A DNA stretch of 64,000 nucleotides. It comes from Paludibacterium yongneupense DSM 18731. Lineage in GTDB: Bacteria > Pseudomonadota > Gammaproteobacteria > Burkholderiales > Chromobacteriaceae. Within the stretch, counting starts at the first letter, position 1. Every line of letters begins with the position of its first letter. Positions 30,234 through 39,318 of this stretch are shown piece after piece. Location of the stretch: contig NZ_AUGZ01000023.1 of the NCBI RefSeq assembly GCF_000422925.1, positions 1 to 64,000 on the forward strand, in the 5' to 3' direction. The notes under the pieces were generated by a model, which searched no databases, was not told where the DNA came from, and saw only the letters and a list, made by a program, of their open reading frames with translations. The translations under genes and the position numbers were made by a program.

Positions 30234-30884
30234 ATGTTCGACCTGATCCGGACCGACCCGCGTTTCTATCTGATCAATAAACACCCGGGCGTCAGTTTTC
30301 ATCGCCAGGGCGACGAGGCCGGCTTGATCGAGACCTTGCGGCAGGTCTTGAACGACGATGCGCTGTGGCCGGTGCATCGTCTCGACCGGCTGACGTCCGG
30401 ACTGGTGCTGGTCGCACGCAGCGTCGAGGTCGCGCGGGATCTGTCCGCAGCCTTTGCCGGGCGGCGGGTCGAGAAAGTCTATCTGGCCCTGTCGGATCGC
30501 AAACCCGCGCGCAAACAGGGGCTGATAAAGGGGGATATGGAGAAGGGGCGCGGCGGCGCCTGGCGCTTGACCCCGGGGGACGAAAACCCGGCGCTGACCC
30601 GCTTCGTCAGCACTTCGCTGCGCCCCGGACTGCGTCTGTTCATCCTGCGCCCCGAAACCGGCAAGACCCACCAGTTGCGGGTGGCGCTGAAAAGTCTGGG
30701 GGCACCGATCCTGGGCGATACCCTCTATCGCGGCAGCGAATCCGACCGCGGCTATCTGCACGCCTATGCACTGTCCTTCGAACTGGATGGCGAGAGGCAG
30801 CGCTATTACTGCCCGCCCAGCGCAGGGGCGGCGTTTCTGCTGCCCGAGCTGCGGGCGCAGTTGCCTGGCATTCAACTGCGATAA
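30234..30884 (+). CDS. RluA-family RNA pseudouridine synthase
   Basis: Isomerises uridine to pseudouridine in rRNA or tRNA. The 216-residue protein lacks an S4 domain and has the RluA catalytic motif PVHRLDRLTSGLVLVA (Asp about 47), KVYLAL, and the C-terminal RPETGKTHQLRVALKSLGAPILGD. It matches the short RluA-like group (TIGR01621 type); the target position is unknown. The 3' end overlaps the convergent deacetylase gene by 13 bp. Confidence 0.92.
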   Translation: MFDLIRTDPRFYLINKHPGVSFHRQGDEAGLIETLRQVLNDDALWPVHRLDRLTSGLVLVARSVEVARDLSAAFAGRRVEKVYLALSDRKPARKQGLIKGDMEKGRGGAWRLTPGDENPALTRFVSTSLRPGLRLFILRPETGKTHQLRVALKSLGAPILGDTLYRGSESDRGYLHAYALSFELDGERQRYYCPPSAGAAFLLPELRAQLPGIQLR

Positions 30885-31666
30885 GGACCGATTTCGATAC
30901 CGGCCGCCAGGCAATCCTCGGCAAATGCGTCGCTGGCCAGGTAGCGGTACTCGGCGGCGCGCGCGGGCCGGATCGGGTCGTCCGCGTCCCGGGACGGTTG
31001 TCCCGGATGACACATCATCAGACCGCCATCGGGGCAGAGCGCGAGCCAGCGCTGCATCAGTGCGCGGAAATCGGCGCCTTCGCTCAGCGAGTACATTCCG
31101 GCAAACCAGGGCGGGACCGCGGCGCCGGTGCGAGCGCCCAAGTCGGCGAAGCCATGGCAACAGGCTCGCAGTATCGTACTTTTCAGCCGACTGTCGCCGG
31201 TGTCGGCCAAGCGGTCCGGCGCGCGAAGATAGGGGCGAGCGTCACCGGCCCAGCGCTGGGCGATGGCGTCGGCAAGCGCATCGCGGATGACTGGCAGCGC
31301 ATGGACATGCTGATGGCCGTCGATGAAGTCGGGCAGGCGGCCCAGTTCTTCGGCGAAGGCGTCAATCTGCTCCAGAAGCGTGCGCCTGATCGCATCCCGG
31401 TCGATACGCCGCAGTTGGCTTGCGAGCAGCCAGTGAGAGAGCGGACGCTGTCCTGCACCGAATGGGTGCGTCAAATTGAAGTGCAGACCGATATCGGCGC
31501 GGCCATGCACCAAACGCAGCTGCCGCGCCTGCACGCGCCAGTGCGGGGACTGCGAGAACGCGCTGGTGGCGCCGAGCCGGCCAGCGGCGATCAGTTCGGC
31601 GATGCCGGCGCTGATCGCCGCCGACTGTGCATAGTCGTCGGCGCACAAGATCAGGCGGCGCGTCAT
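30872..31666 (-). CDS. YdjC/ChbG-family carbohydrate deacetylase (NaxD/HpnK-like)
   Basis: A 264-residue metal-dependent deacetylase. LILCADDYAQSAAISAGIAELI gives the metal-binding Asp-Asp pair, IGLHFNLTHP the first histidine and FIDGHQHVHALPVI the second, as in YdjC/ChbG proteins that remove N-acetyl groups from sugars. It is the last gene of a four-gene operon with a GtrA-like protein (4-bp ATGA overlap), a polyprenyl-phosphate glycosyltransferase and an ArnT-like transferase. That setting matches deacetylation of a lipid-linked N-acetylhexosamine, as by Francisella NaxD, better than chitobiose use; this is inference. Confidence 0.88.
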   Translation of the reverse strand: MTRRLILCADDYAQSAAISAGIAELIAAGRLGATSAFSQSPHWRVQARQLRLVHGRADIGLHFNLTHPFGAGQRPLSHWLLASQLRRIDRDAIRRTLLEQIDAFAEELGRLPDFIDGHQHVHALPVIRDALADAIAQRWAGDARPYLRAPDRLADTGDSRLKSTILRACCHGFADLGARTGAAVPPWFAGMYSLSEGADFRALMQRWLALCPDGGLMMCHPGQPSRDADDPIRPARAAEYRYLASDAFAEDCLAAGIEIGPYRS

Positions 31667-32049
31667 GTGGCTGCGGCTCCGGCGAAGGCCCAGAGTTTGC
31701 TGAGCGCAAAGGTCAGTACGGCGACGGCAAACAAGACGATGAGCAGCGCGATGCGGTAGTCGAGGGGCGTGTAGCGCAGCAGGACGAAGTACAGTGCCTC
31801 GTTGACGGCGAAGCTGAGGCAGGCCACGGCGAAAAACCGGGGGGCAGACTGGCTGTGCGCCACGTCGTGCGCGCGGAAGGTCAGACGGCGATGGCCCCAG
31901 TAGCTGACCTGGAAGGCGAGCAGGAAGGCCCCGACATTGGCCAGCAACGGCGCTGCACCGAGCGGTACCAGGATCAGGCTGACGCAGGCGAAGTGGACCG
32001 CCAGCGCACTGATGCCGACCACGCCGAACCAGAACAGCTCACGATTCAT
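31663..32049 (-). CDS. GtrA-like membrane protein
   Basis: A 128-residue protein with four membrane helices (about 5-27, 34-54, 68-92, 97-122) and the family stretch NVGAFLLAFQVSYWGHRRLTF. GtrA proteins are thought to flip polyprenyl-phosphate sugars across the inner membrane. It overlaps the upstream glycosyltransferase gene by 11 bp and the downstream deacetylase by 4 bp, so translation is coupled through the operon. Confidence 0.88.
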   Translation of the reverse strand: MNRELFWFGVVGISALAVHFACVSLILVPLGAAPLLANVGAFLLAFQVSYWGHRRLTFRAHDVAHSQSAPRFFAVACLSFAVNEALYFVLLRYTPLDYRIALLIVLFAVAVLTFALSKLWAFAGAAAT

Positions 32050-33040
32050 CGCTGGAGGCCGGGCGGCGGATGCGGGAGACGAAATACGACGGCCGCAGCT
32101 TGACCTCGGTGAAGATGCGCCCGATGTACTCGCCGAGCACGCCGATGGAGAGCAGTTGCACCCCGCCGAGGAACATGATGCCGACAGTCAGCGTCGGCCA
32201 GCCGCGCAAGTCATTGCCAAATAGCAGGGTTTCCATCGCGACGTAGGCGGCATAGCCGATCGACGTCAGCGAAATCGCGCTGCCGATGATGCCCCATACG
32301 CGCAGCGGGACGTTGGAGAAGGAGGTGAGGCCGGTCAGTCCGAGACCGAGCAGACGCCATAGATTGAAGCTGGACTTGCCCGAACGGCGTTCGTCAGTGC
32401 GGGTCACGATCGCAATGCGCGTGAATCCGACCCAGTTGTACAAGCCCTTCATGAAACGGTTGCGCTCGGGCATCTGGCGCAAGGCATCGAGAATGCTGCG
32501 ATCGAGGATGCGGAAGTCCTGGGTGTTTTCCGGAATCTTGTGCGGCGTGCCCAGGTTGAGCAATGTGTAAAAGGAACGGGTGAACCAGCGCTTGGCCATG
32601 GTCTCGCCTTCGCGGCTCGCGCGTACGCTGTAGACCATGTCGTAGCCCTGGCGCCACTGGCGCATGAATTCGGGGATCATTTCCGGGGGATGCTGAAAAT
32701 CGCCGTCGATCAGGACGGCGGCATCGCCGCGCGCATGGTCTATACCCGCTGTCAGTGCGATTTCCTTGCCGAAGTTGCGCGAAAGTTGCAACAAGGTGAC
32801 CGGCAGATTCGCGCATTCTTCGATGACCCTCTCGACCGTGGCGTCCCGGCTGCCATCGTCGACGACGATCAGCTCATGGCGCAGCCCTTCGCGCGCGAGA
32901 ATGGCGTCGACGGTCTGCAACATCAGCACGATGTTCTCGGCCTCGTTGAAGGCGGGAACGATGCAACTGATCAGGGGATCGGCCGGGCGTTCCGCTGCGC
33001 GCAGGCGCAGCAGGTAGTCCGGAACAAATTCATGATTCAT
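32039..33040 (-). CDS. Polyprenyl-phosphate glycosyltransferase, GT2 family (GtrB/ArnC/FlmF-like)
   Basis: A 333-residue enzyme that loads a sugar onto polyprenyl phosphate at the inner membrane. The GT2 domain (about 22-230) has ISCIVPAFNEAENI, IVVDDGSRDAT and the metal-binding LIDGDFQHPPE. Two membrane helices follow (about 243-265 and 277-300), and the order GT domain plus two helices is that of dolichol-phosphate-mannose synthase-like enzymes. The sugar is unknown; the adjacent deacetylase suggests an N-acetylhexosamine. Confidence 0.9.
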   Translation of the reverse strand: MNHEFVPDYLLRLRAAERPADPLISCIVPAFNEAENIVLMLQTVDAILAREGLRHELIVVDDGSRDATVERVIEECANLPVTLLQLSRNFGKEIALTAGIDHARGDAAVLIDGDFQHPPEMIPEFMRQWRQGYDMVYSVRASREGETMAKRWFTRSFYTLLNLGTPHKIPENTQDFRILDRSILDALRQMPERNRFMKGLYNWVGFTRIAIVTRTDERRSGKSSFNLWRLLGLGLTGLTSFSNVPLRVWGIIGSAISLTSIGYAAYVAMETLLFGNDLRGWPTLTVGIMFLGGVQLLSIGVLGEYIGRIFTEVKLRPSYFVSRIRRPASSDES

Positions 33041-33082
33041 GGCCAGTCCTGTTTGGCTGTACTGGGGTCCCGAAGGGCCCGG

Positions 33083-34522
33083 TCAGTGGCGGTTTTTCTG
33101 CAGCAGCAGGAAGGTTTCGCCCGGATTGTTGAAGCGGCCGGCTTCCCGGAACGCGGCCTGGACCGCGGGGGGAAGCGTGGCGTATTTGTCCTGTGGCAGC
33201 GCAATGTAGTCGATCTGCCCGTCCTGCAGCAGAGCGAGCGCACGCGCGGGATCGGTCGTCGTCTTCGCGCGGCCTCCCGTGTAGAACTCGGCGGAAAACT
33301 CGCGGCGCGAGTCCCAGAATAGCAGCTGGCTTTGCGGAGTCGGGGACAGGGTGCGCCAGGCTTCGATCAAGGGCTTCTGGGTGCGCCCTATCTTGCCGGG
33401 AAAAGCGGCGAAGCCGACGATGGCGACGAGCCCGATCGCGGCGGAAAACAGGCCGGCGACGGCCAGCCCGCGGTAGGGGGCGCCGGGGGCGTGGCGGCGG
33501 CGCAATTCGGCGAACAGCAATGCGAAGCCGGGGAGCATGGGCATCGAATACGGCCAGATGATATTGCCGGACAAGGTGAAGAACAGCAAGGTCATGACGC
33601 TCCACAAACCCAGATAGAGCAGCCAGCCGTCTGTATCGCGCGCGACGCGGGAGCGGAAGTGGCGCACGAGCCAAGCCACTGCCGGCAGCGACCACGGCAG
33701 CAGCGCGGCGAAGGTGTAAGGCCAGATCATTCCGCGCGGAGTCGCGTGCGCGAAGCCGTAACGGTCGCCTTTCCAGCCTGAATCAAGGAAGCGGCCGAAA
33801 TGCTCTCCCATGATGAAATAGTGCAGGAAGCCCGGGGTGCGCTGTTCTGCCAGCACATACCACGGCGCTGCGATCGCGATGGCGAGCAGGGTGCCGCTGA
33901 TCCACGGCAGCCGCAGCCAGATCGGCCGCCACGCTCCGCGCGCGATCACCCACAGCCCGATCGGCATCGCCGTCAGTACGACCGCGACCGGACCCTTGGC
34001 CAGCATGCCGATGCCGATGCCGACAAAGAACAGATAGCCCCACAGGCGTCCCGGACGGGTCAGGGCATGCCAGAAGGCGACCTGGATCAGCGCCACGCTG
34101 AACATCAGCGCCGAATCGGTCATGACCGTGCCGGCGGTGGCGAAAAACAGCACGCCGCCACCCAGCACGAGCGCGACGATCATCGCGCTGTCGTCATCCT
34201 GACGGCGCCAGGAGAGCGTCTGCGCCAGCCATATCGTCAACAGCGACAGGATGAGCGAAGGCAGACGCGCGGCCAGTTCGTTGACGCCGAACAGCGTCAT
34301 GGACAAGGCGGATGCCCAGGTCGACAGCGGCGGCTTGGCCCAGAACGGAATGCCGTAGTCGTGCCACAGCGTGACCCAGTTTCCGGTTTCCAGCATCTTG
34401 CGCGCGATTTCCGCATAGCGCGCTTCGGTCGTGTCGTTGAGCGGGATCCAGGCCATCGCCGCCAGTCTGACCAGCAGCAGAATGCACAGCACCGTCAGCG
34501 CGGTGCGTTTACTAGAATTCAT
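33083..34522 (-). CDS. ArnT-like glycosyltransferase, GT39/GT83 family
   Basis: A 479-residue integral membrane transferase with about a dozen hydrophobic segments. The N-terminal periplasmic loop LNDTTEARYAEIARKMLETGNWVTL...PFWAKPPLSTW carries the catalytic Asp/Glu region of ArnT/FlmK-type enzymes, which move a sugar from polyprenyl phosphate onto lipid A or another envelope acceptor on the periplasmic side. The C-terminal soluble part is small. It is the first gene of the four-gene operon, 42 bp before the GT2 gene. True ArnT would come with arnA/B/D genes, which are absent. Confidence 0.88.
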   Translation of the reverse strand: MNSSKRTALTVLCILLLVRLAAMAWIPLNDTTEARYAEIARKMLETGNWVTLWHDYGIPFWAKPPLSTWASALSMTLFGVNELAARLPSLILSLLTIWLAQTLSWRRQDDDSAMIVALVLGGGVLFFATAGTVMTDSALMFSVALIQVAFWHALTRPGRLWGYLFFVGIGIGMLAKGPVAVVLTAMPIGLWVIARGAWRPIWLRLPWISGTLLAIAIAAPWYVLAEQRTPGFLHYFIMGEHFGRFLDSGWKGDRYGFAHATPRGMIWPYTFAALLPWSLPAVAWLVRHFRSRVARDTDGWLLYLGLWSVMTLLFFTLSGNIIWPYSMPMLPGFALLFAELRRRHAPGAPYRGLAVAGLFSAAIGLVAIVGFAAFPGKIGRTQKPLIEAWRTLSPTPQSQLLFWDSRREFSAEFYTGGRAKTTTDPARALALLQDGQIDYIALPQDKYATLPPAVQAAFREAGRFNNPGETFLLLQKNRH

Positions 34523-34663
34523 GCGGTTACCCGTGCAAGACCGCCGTCCGCGTGTGCGGGCGGCGGCGTATATTCAGTCAAAGCCTGAATTTTATACCAG
34601 AGCACGGCCTTGGGAGATGACGATTATGGAAATGTCGCCGTAAAACCCGGTCTTGTTCGTAAA

Positions 34664-36040
34664 TTAGTGTAATCCGTGCATCATCCGGCTCAGCCGTCTG
34701 GACAGCAGGAATAACAGCAGGGACGCCAGGCCGGCCGAAATCACGAACAGCATGAAGAAGTCGTGCAGGTCGCGGATGGGCATGCCGAGCAGCAGCGGAG
34801 CCGGCCGACCCGGGTCGGGGTAGAGCGCGGAGAGCATGCCGGCAAATTTGTTGGCGGCGGCATTGGAGAGAAACCAGATCCCCATCATCAGGCTGGTAAA
34901 GCGCACCGGCGAAAGCTTGACCACCAGCGACAGGCCGATGGGGGAGAGGCACAGCTCGCCGAAGGTATGCAGCAGATAGAGGCTGCACAGCCACATCATG
35001 CTGACTTTGACGCCGGGGGCGAGGCCGGTGACGCCGAAGGCGATCACCAGATAGCCTATCGCCAGGCACAGCAGGCCGAGCGCCATCTTCAGCGGGGACG
35101 AGGGTTCCATGCCTTTCTGGCCCAGGCGCGTCCAGATCCAGGCGAATACGGGTGCGAACAGCACGATGGCCACCGGGTTGATCGACTGGAAGTAGGAGGC
35201 GGGCACGGTGAAGCCGAGCATCTGCCGCTGCGTCTGTTCTTCGGCGAAGAAGGTCAGCGAGGCGCCGGCCTGCTCGAAGGCGGACCAGAAGAAGATGACA
35301 AAGGCCGACACGATCAGAATGACGGCAAGCCGTTCGATTTCGATGCGCGTCAGCGGCGCGTGGCGGACGGGCGTGCCGGAGTCGTGATGGCGCTGCGGCG
35401 GCAGGCCGATGGCCCGGCCTTCCGGGGTGACCAGATAACGGTTCTTCAACGTCGCGAACACGATGAGGCTGATCAGCATGCCGATGCCGGCGGCGAGAAA
35501 GCCCCATTTGAAATCGCGCGGGTTGCCGGTGTCGCCGAGCGTGCCGCAGATCAGCGGCGCGATCAGGGCGCCTGCGTTGATCCCCATATAGAACAGCGTA
35601 AAGGCGGAGTCGACGCGTTTATCGCCTTTGGGGTAGAGCTGGCCGACCATGGATGAGATATTGGGTTTGAACAGACCGTTGCCGATGATCAGTGCGACAA
35701 GACCCGCATACATCAGCAGCATGGCCGTCGACAGCGCACCGTCGTGCATCCAGCCCGAGAGGAACATCAGGAACTGGCCGGCGGCCATCAACAGGCCGCC
35801 GAGAATGATGGAGCGGCGGTTACCCCAGTAGCGGTCGGCGATATAGCCGCCGATCAGAGGGGTCAGGTAAACGAGGCCGGTATAGTTCCCGTAGATGGCC
35901 GAAGCTTGAGCCTTGTCCATGAGCAGGGCCTTGACCATGAACAGAACGAAGATGGCGCGCATGCCGTAGTAGCTGAAACGTTCCCACATCTCCGTTACAA
36001 AGAGCAGATAAAGCCCTTTGGGGTGAGATTTTTGATTCAT
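34664..36040 (-). CDS. Proton-dependent oligopeptide transporter (POT/PTR2 family)
   Basis: A 458-residue inner-membrane symporter for di- and tripeptides. The POT signature is intact: VTEMWERFSYYGMRAIFVLFM contains ExxERFxYYG in the first helix, and GNGLFKPNISSMVGQLY and FTLFYMGINAGALIAPLICGTLGD follow. About twelve to fourteen membrane helices are present, with a cytoplasmic loop rich in His/Arg near 225-240. AGGAAG stands five bases before ATG 36040; the frame is open above it without homology. It is a single gene, divergent from the acetyltransferase. Confidence 0.94.
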   Translation of the reverse strand: MNQKSHPKGLYLLFVTEMWERFSYYGMRAIFVLFMVKALLMDKAQASAIYGNYTGLVYLTPLIGGYIADRYWGNRRSIILGGLLMAAGQFLMFLSGWMHDGALSTAMLLMYAGLVALIIGNGLFKPNISSMVGQLYPKGDKRVDSAFTLFYMGINAGALIAPLICGTLGDTGNPRDFKWGFLAAGIGMLISLIVFATLKNRYLVTPEGRAIGLPPQRHHDSGTPVRHAPLTRIEIERLAVILIVSAFVIFFWSAFEQAGASLTFFAEEQTQRQMLGFTVPASYFQSINPVAIVLFAPVFAWIWTRLGQKGMEPSSPLKMALGLLCLAIGYLVIAFGVTGLAPGVKVSMMWLCSLYLLHTFGELCLSPIGLSLVVKLSPVRFTSLMMGIWFLSNAAANKFAGMLSALYPDPGRPAPLLLGMPIRDLHDFFMLFVISAGLASLLLFLLSRRLSRMMHGLH

Positions 36041-36298
36041 TGTGACTTCCTGGCCGATTGGTCCGCAATTTTTCTTTTTTCGCATCGGGCTCGCGCGCGA
36101 TGCGGGGCCATGATGATAGCGAGCAAATCGCTTCATGTGAACGTTTTTTATGGCCGGGCGGGCACGATGCCGGTCGCGGACCGGCTATCTATAATGGGGG
36201 CTGGCACGGGGGCGCTAAACGGGGAGCGGCGTGCCACGCCGCTTTTGAGGCATAATTCGACTTGGGTGGCCATGTCGGCCGCCGTCCTGGACCGAGCG

Positions 36299-36850
36299 AT
36301 GAGATTCAAAATTGAAACCGCAGTGTCGACAGACGTCTCCAGCATCATGGAATGCATTTCCGAATGCATCCAGCAGATGCGCACCCGCTCGGGCAGCAGT
36401 CCCTGGGATGAGGTCTACCCCAATCGCAAGTCCGTCGCGCAGGAGATCAAGATCGGCAGCGTTTACGTCGTCCGGCATCAGGGGGCGGCGATCGCGTCCA
36501 TCTGCATGGACGAGCGTGAACCGGCCAATTACGACGAGGTGCCGTGGCGCTTTCGTGAAGGGCGTACCCTGGTTCTGCACCGCTTGTGCGTGCATCCCGG
36601 CTACCAGAGACTGGGACTGGGCAGTGCGCTGGTGGCTTTCGCCGACCGGCACGCACAGCGCCTCGGATATGGTCATATCCGGGTGGACGCCTATACCGGA
36701 ACCCCGCATGTGATCGGGCTCTATCGCGCCTTCGGCTATGAACCGGTCGGCTATACCCTGACTTTTCCGCGCCGCTGTCTGCCGTTCGAGTGCCTGGAGA
36801 AGGAAACGGAAGCGACGCCGCTCTACTATCCCTTCGTGACGCGCGAGTAA
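36299..36850 (+). CDS. GNAT-family N-acetyltransferase
   Basis: A 183-residue acetyltransferase. The GNAT core shows LVLHRLCVHPGYQRLGLGSALVAFADRHAQRLGY, with the acetyl-CoA loop Q/RxxGxG/A (QRLGLG), and HVIGLYRAFGYEPVGYTL near the end. The acceptor substrate is unknown. A TATAAT box lies at 36190-36195 about 100 bp upstream, without a clear -35. A perfect hairpin follows the stop, in the gap to the convergent lipoprotein gene. Confidence 0.88.
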   Translation: MRFKIETAVSTDVSSIMECISECIQQMRTRSGSSPWDEVYPNRKSVAQEIKIGSVYVVRHQGAAIASICMDEREPANYDEVPWRFREGRTLVLHRLCVHPGYQRLGLGSALVAFADRHAQRLGYGHIRVDAYTGTPHVIGLYRAFGYEPVGYTLTFPRRCLPFECLEKETEATPLYYPFVTRE

Positions 36851-36851
36851 G

Positions 36852-36877
36852 GCAAGACGCGCGCGGGCGCGTCTTGC
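36852..36877. terminator. Hairpin between convergent GNAT and YscW-like genes
   Basis: GCAAGACGCGC and GCGCGTCTTGC form a perfect 11-bp stem in the 44-bp gap between two convergent genes. No T-run follows on either strand, so it is at best a weak terminator for both. Confidence 0.5.
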
Positions 36878-36894
36878 GGCGGCAATGCGCGCTC

Positions 36895-37308
36895 TTACTT
36901 GACGCCCAGCATTTTCACTTCGATCGCCGCAACCGGGTGCGCGGCACTCAGGTCGACAGGGGCCGCATGCGGACTCTGCAAGCGCAGCTGTCCATCGACG
37001 AAGATTTCGACTTCCAACTGGTAATGTCCGTCGCTCTTGACTGCCTGCCGGTCGTAGATCAGCGAGAACGGAGCCGGGAAACGGGCGGGCCGCTCGAGGG
37101 TCTGTTCCGCCAGCAGCCGGGCCGGAGCGCCGTCGCGGCTGACGTCGAGCAGGCGGATCTGAACGGCGGTTGTGGCGGCAGGCAGGGCGACCGGGCTGAT
37201 CACCTGGCCGGAGACGGTGGCGGGCTGGTAGTGTCCGGTACTGGCGCAGGCGGCCAGCCAGACGGTCGCGCCGGCGATCAACAGCCGGCGCGCAAGGTCA
37301 TGCATCAT
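36895..37308 (-). CDS. YscW/YbaY-family lipoprotein
   Basis: A 137-residue lipoprotein: signal peptide ending in the lipobox LAACAS (Cys about 20), then one beta-rich domain, ATVSGQVISPVALPAATTAVQIRLLDVSRDGAPARLLAEQTLERPARFPAPFSLIYD, the YbaY/YscW pattern. Some family members act as pilotins for secretins; most are uncharacterised and there is no secretion gene here. GGAGAG stands six bases before ATG 37308. It follows fixH by 13 bp and may be the tail of the ccoG-fixH operon. Confidence 0.82.
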   Translation of the reverse strand: MMHDLARRLLIAGATVWLAACASTGHYQPATVSGQVISPVALPAATTAVQIRLLDVSRDGAPARLLAEQTLERPARFPAPFSLIYDRQAVKSDGHYQLEVEIFVDGQLRLQSPHAAPVDLSAAHPVAAIEVKMLGVK

Positions 37309-37321
37309 CAGGTTCTCTCCA

Positions 37322-37813
37322 TCATGAAGCCGCGCCCAGGCGGATCGCGCTTTCCCCTTCCGGCGACCACTCGCCGGCAAGACGCCAGCGGTGTGACGCA
37401 TCTTCCAGAACGATATGCCAGTGACTGGCGACGGTGGCGGCGCGTTCGCCCTGGTAGCGGTTGTTTGCGACCCGGGTCAGAAGCAGGGTCTGGTCCCGGT
37501 CGGCATGACCGGGGTGCCGCAGGTGCAGGGTCAGTTGCGCTGGCAGTGTACCGCGGGTGTCGACGGCAAGCGAGCGGCCATCGGCGCTGACATGGATCGT
37601 CGCTGCGAGGCCGAGCCGGGCCGCCTCGCGTTCGCGGGCATCGCTGCGGCTGATTTCCTGACCCTGGCGCTCGTAATCGTCGGCCACCGGGTTGTCGAAA
37701 TTCGTGCCCAGCACATGCAGGGTGATGCCCGCCGCGATCAGCACCGCCAGCGGTCCGGCCAGAATCAGCCACGGCCAGAGGTGGCGGTACCAGGGTTTGG
37801 AGGGCGTCGTCAT
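37322..37813 (-). CDS. fixH: FixH-family protein, cbb3 oxidase assembly
   Basis: A 163-residue membrane-anchored protein with one N-terminal helix (HLWPWLILAGPLAVLIAAGITLHVL, about 11-35) and a periplasmic domain containing NPVADDYERQGQEISR, the FixH signature. FixH/CcoH helps stabilise the cbb3-type oxidase. It lies three bases after ccoG. The copper pump gene ccoI and ccoS, often next in such operons, are not in the window. Confidence 0.87.
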   Translation of the reverse strand: MTTPSKPWYRHLWPWLILAGPLAVLIAAGITLHVLGTNFDNPVADDYERQGQEISRSDAREREAARLGLAATIHVSADGRSLAVDTRGTLPAQLTLHLRHPGHADRDQTLLLTRVANNRYQGERAATVASHWHIVLEDASHRWRLAGEWSPEGESAIRLGAAS

Positions 37814-37816
37814 GGC

Positions 37817-39247
37817 TTATTCCCCGATGAAACTCGATTTTTCCACGCGCCGGATCGCCGGATCATCGGTCGACTGGATGAAGAAGTGAATTTCATGCCC
37901 GCCGCGGCTCGCGTATTGCGGATCAACCTGAACGCGCAAGGTGGTGGTTTCGGTTTCCGTGCCCTTGACCGTGACGATCGGACTGTCGCTTTGCATCTTG
38001 ATTCCGGGCAGACCTTCGACACGGATCTTGAAGTGCTGGGGCTGCTCGGAGGTGTTGACGATGCGGATGGTGTAGGCGTTTTCCAGCAGTCCGTCGTTGG
38101 TCTCGCGCACCAGCGAGGCGCGGTCGCGGATGACGTCGGCTTTGAACGGTTGGCGCAGCAGCAGCGAAACCACCACGGCGCTGATGATGGTCGTCAGCAG
38201 GATCGCGTATACGATCACGCGCGGACGCATCAGGTGCTGGCGGATCTGCTTTTCGCCATATTTGCCTTCCAGCGCATTCTCGGTGGTATAGCGTATCAGT
38301 CCGCGCGGGTAGGACATCTTGTCCATGACCTCGTCGCAGACGTCGATACAGGCGGCGCAGCCTATGCACTCATATTGCAGGCCATGGCGGATGTCGATGC
38401 CGACCGGACAGACTTGAACGCACAAGCTGCAGTTGATACAGCTGCCGAGACCGGCCTGTTCGGGATCCGTGCCTTTCTTGCGCGCGCCGCGCGGCTCGCC
38501 GCGCTTCTCGTCGTAGGAAATGATCAGGGTGTCGGCATCGAACATCACGCTCTGGAAGCGCGCATAGGGGCACATATACTTGCACACCTGCTCGCGCATG
38601 TGGGCGGCGAACAAATAGGTGAAACCGCCATAGAAAAAGGTCCAGAAGATTTCCCACGGGCCGTAGTCGAAATGCGGCAACGCGGCAGTCAAGCTGCGGA
38701 TGGGCGTGAAATAGCCAACCAGGGTGAAACCGGTCCACAGCGAGAACAGCAGCATGATCGCATGCTTGGTCGTCTTCAGCCGCAGTTTGCGCACGCTCAT
38801 CGGCGCCTGGTCCAGCTTGATGCGTTTGCTGCGGTCGCCTTCCACCCATTGCTCTATCCACAGCATGATTTCGGTGTAGACCGTCTGCGGGCAGGCATAG
38901 CCGCACCACAATCGGCCGGCGATCGAGGTCCAGGCGAACAGGCCGAAAGCGCTGCACATCAGCAGGGCCGACAGGTAGAAGAAATCCTGCGGCCAGATGG
39001 TCAGCCCGAACAGATAGAACTTGCGGTTGACCATGTCGAAAAACACGGCCTGCCGCCCGTTCCAGTCCAGCCACGGCAAGGCGTAGTAGGCGAGTTGGGT
39101 CATCACCACGAACAGAATGCGCCAGTTGTTGAATAGTCCCTTGACCGAGCGCGGGTAGAGTTTGCGATGCGGGGCGTAGAGCGAAACCGGGGCGGAGCCG
39201 GGTCGGCTTTCCACCCTGACCGGGATATCCTTCAGTGAATCAGGCAT
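37817..39247 (-). CDS. ccoG: Cytochrome c oxidase accessory protein CcoG (RdxA/FixG)
   Basis: A 476-residue membrane iron-sulfur protein. It has several membrane segments (about 40-60, 88-110, 158-180, 200-220, 340-360), two ferredoxin-like [4Fe-4S] motifs CINCSLCVQVCPVGID and CIGCAACIDVCDEVMDK (about 265-310), and a C-terminal Ig-like domain (about 365-470). CcoG is linked to copper delivery or reduction for the cbb3 oxidase. It follows ccoP in the same direction after a 126-bp gap holding a strong hairpin. Confidence 0.94.
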   Translation of the reverse strand: MPDSLKDIPVRVESRPGSAPVSLYAPHRKLYPRSVKGLFNNWRILFVVMTQLAYYALPWLDWNGRQAVFFDMVNRKFYLFGLTIWPQDFFYLSALLMCSAFGLFAWTSIAGRLWCGYACPQTVYTEIMLWIEQWVEGDRSKRIKLDQAPMSVRKLRLKTTKHAIMLLFSLWTGFTLVGYFTPIRSLTAALPHFDYGPWEIFWTFFYGGFTYLFAAHMREQVCKYMCPYARFQSVMFDADTLIISYDEKRGEPRGARKKGTDPEQAGLGSCINCSLCVQVCPVGIDIRHGLQYECIGCAACIDVCDEVMDKMSYPRGLIRYTTENALEGKYGEKQIRQHLMRPRVIVYAILLTTIISAVVVSLLLRQPFKADVIRDRASLVRETNDGLLENAYTIRIVNTSEQPQHFKIRVEGLPGIKMQSDSPIVTVKGTETETTTLRVQVDPQYASRGGHEIHFFIQSTDDPAIRRVEKSSFIGE

Positions 39248-39318
39248 GTTTTTTCCCGTAAGGCGAGCGCGCCGCTTCCGGCGAACCGGAGGCGGCGAAA
39301 TGTGCGGTATATCGAGTG

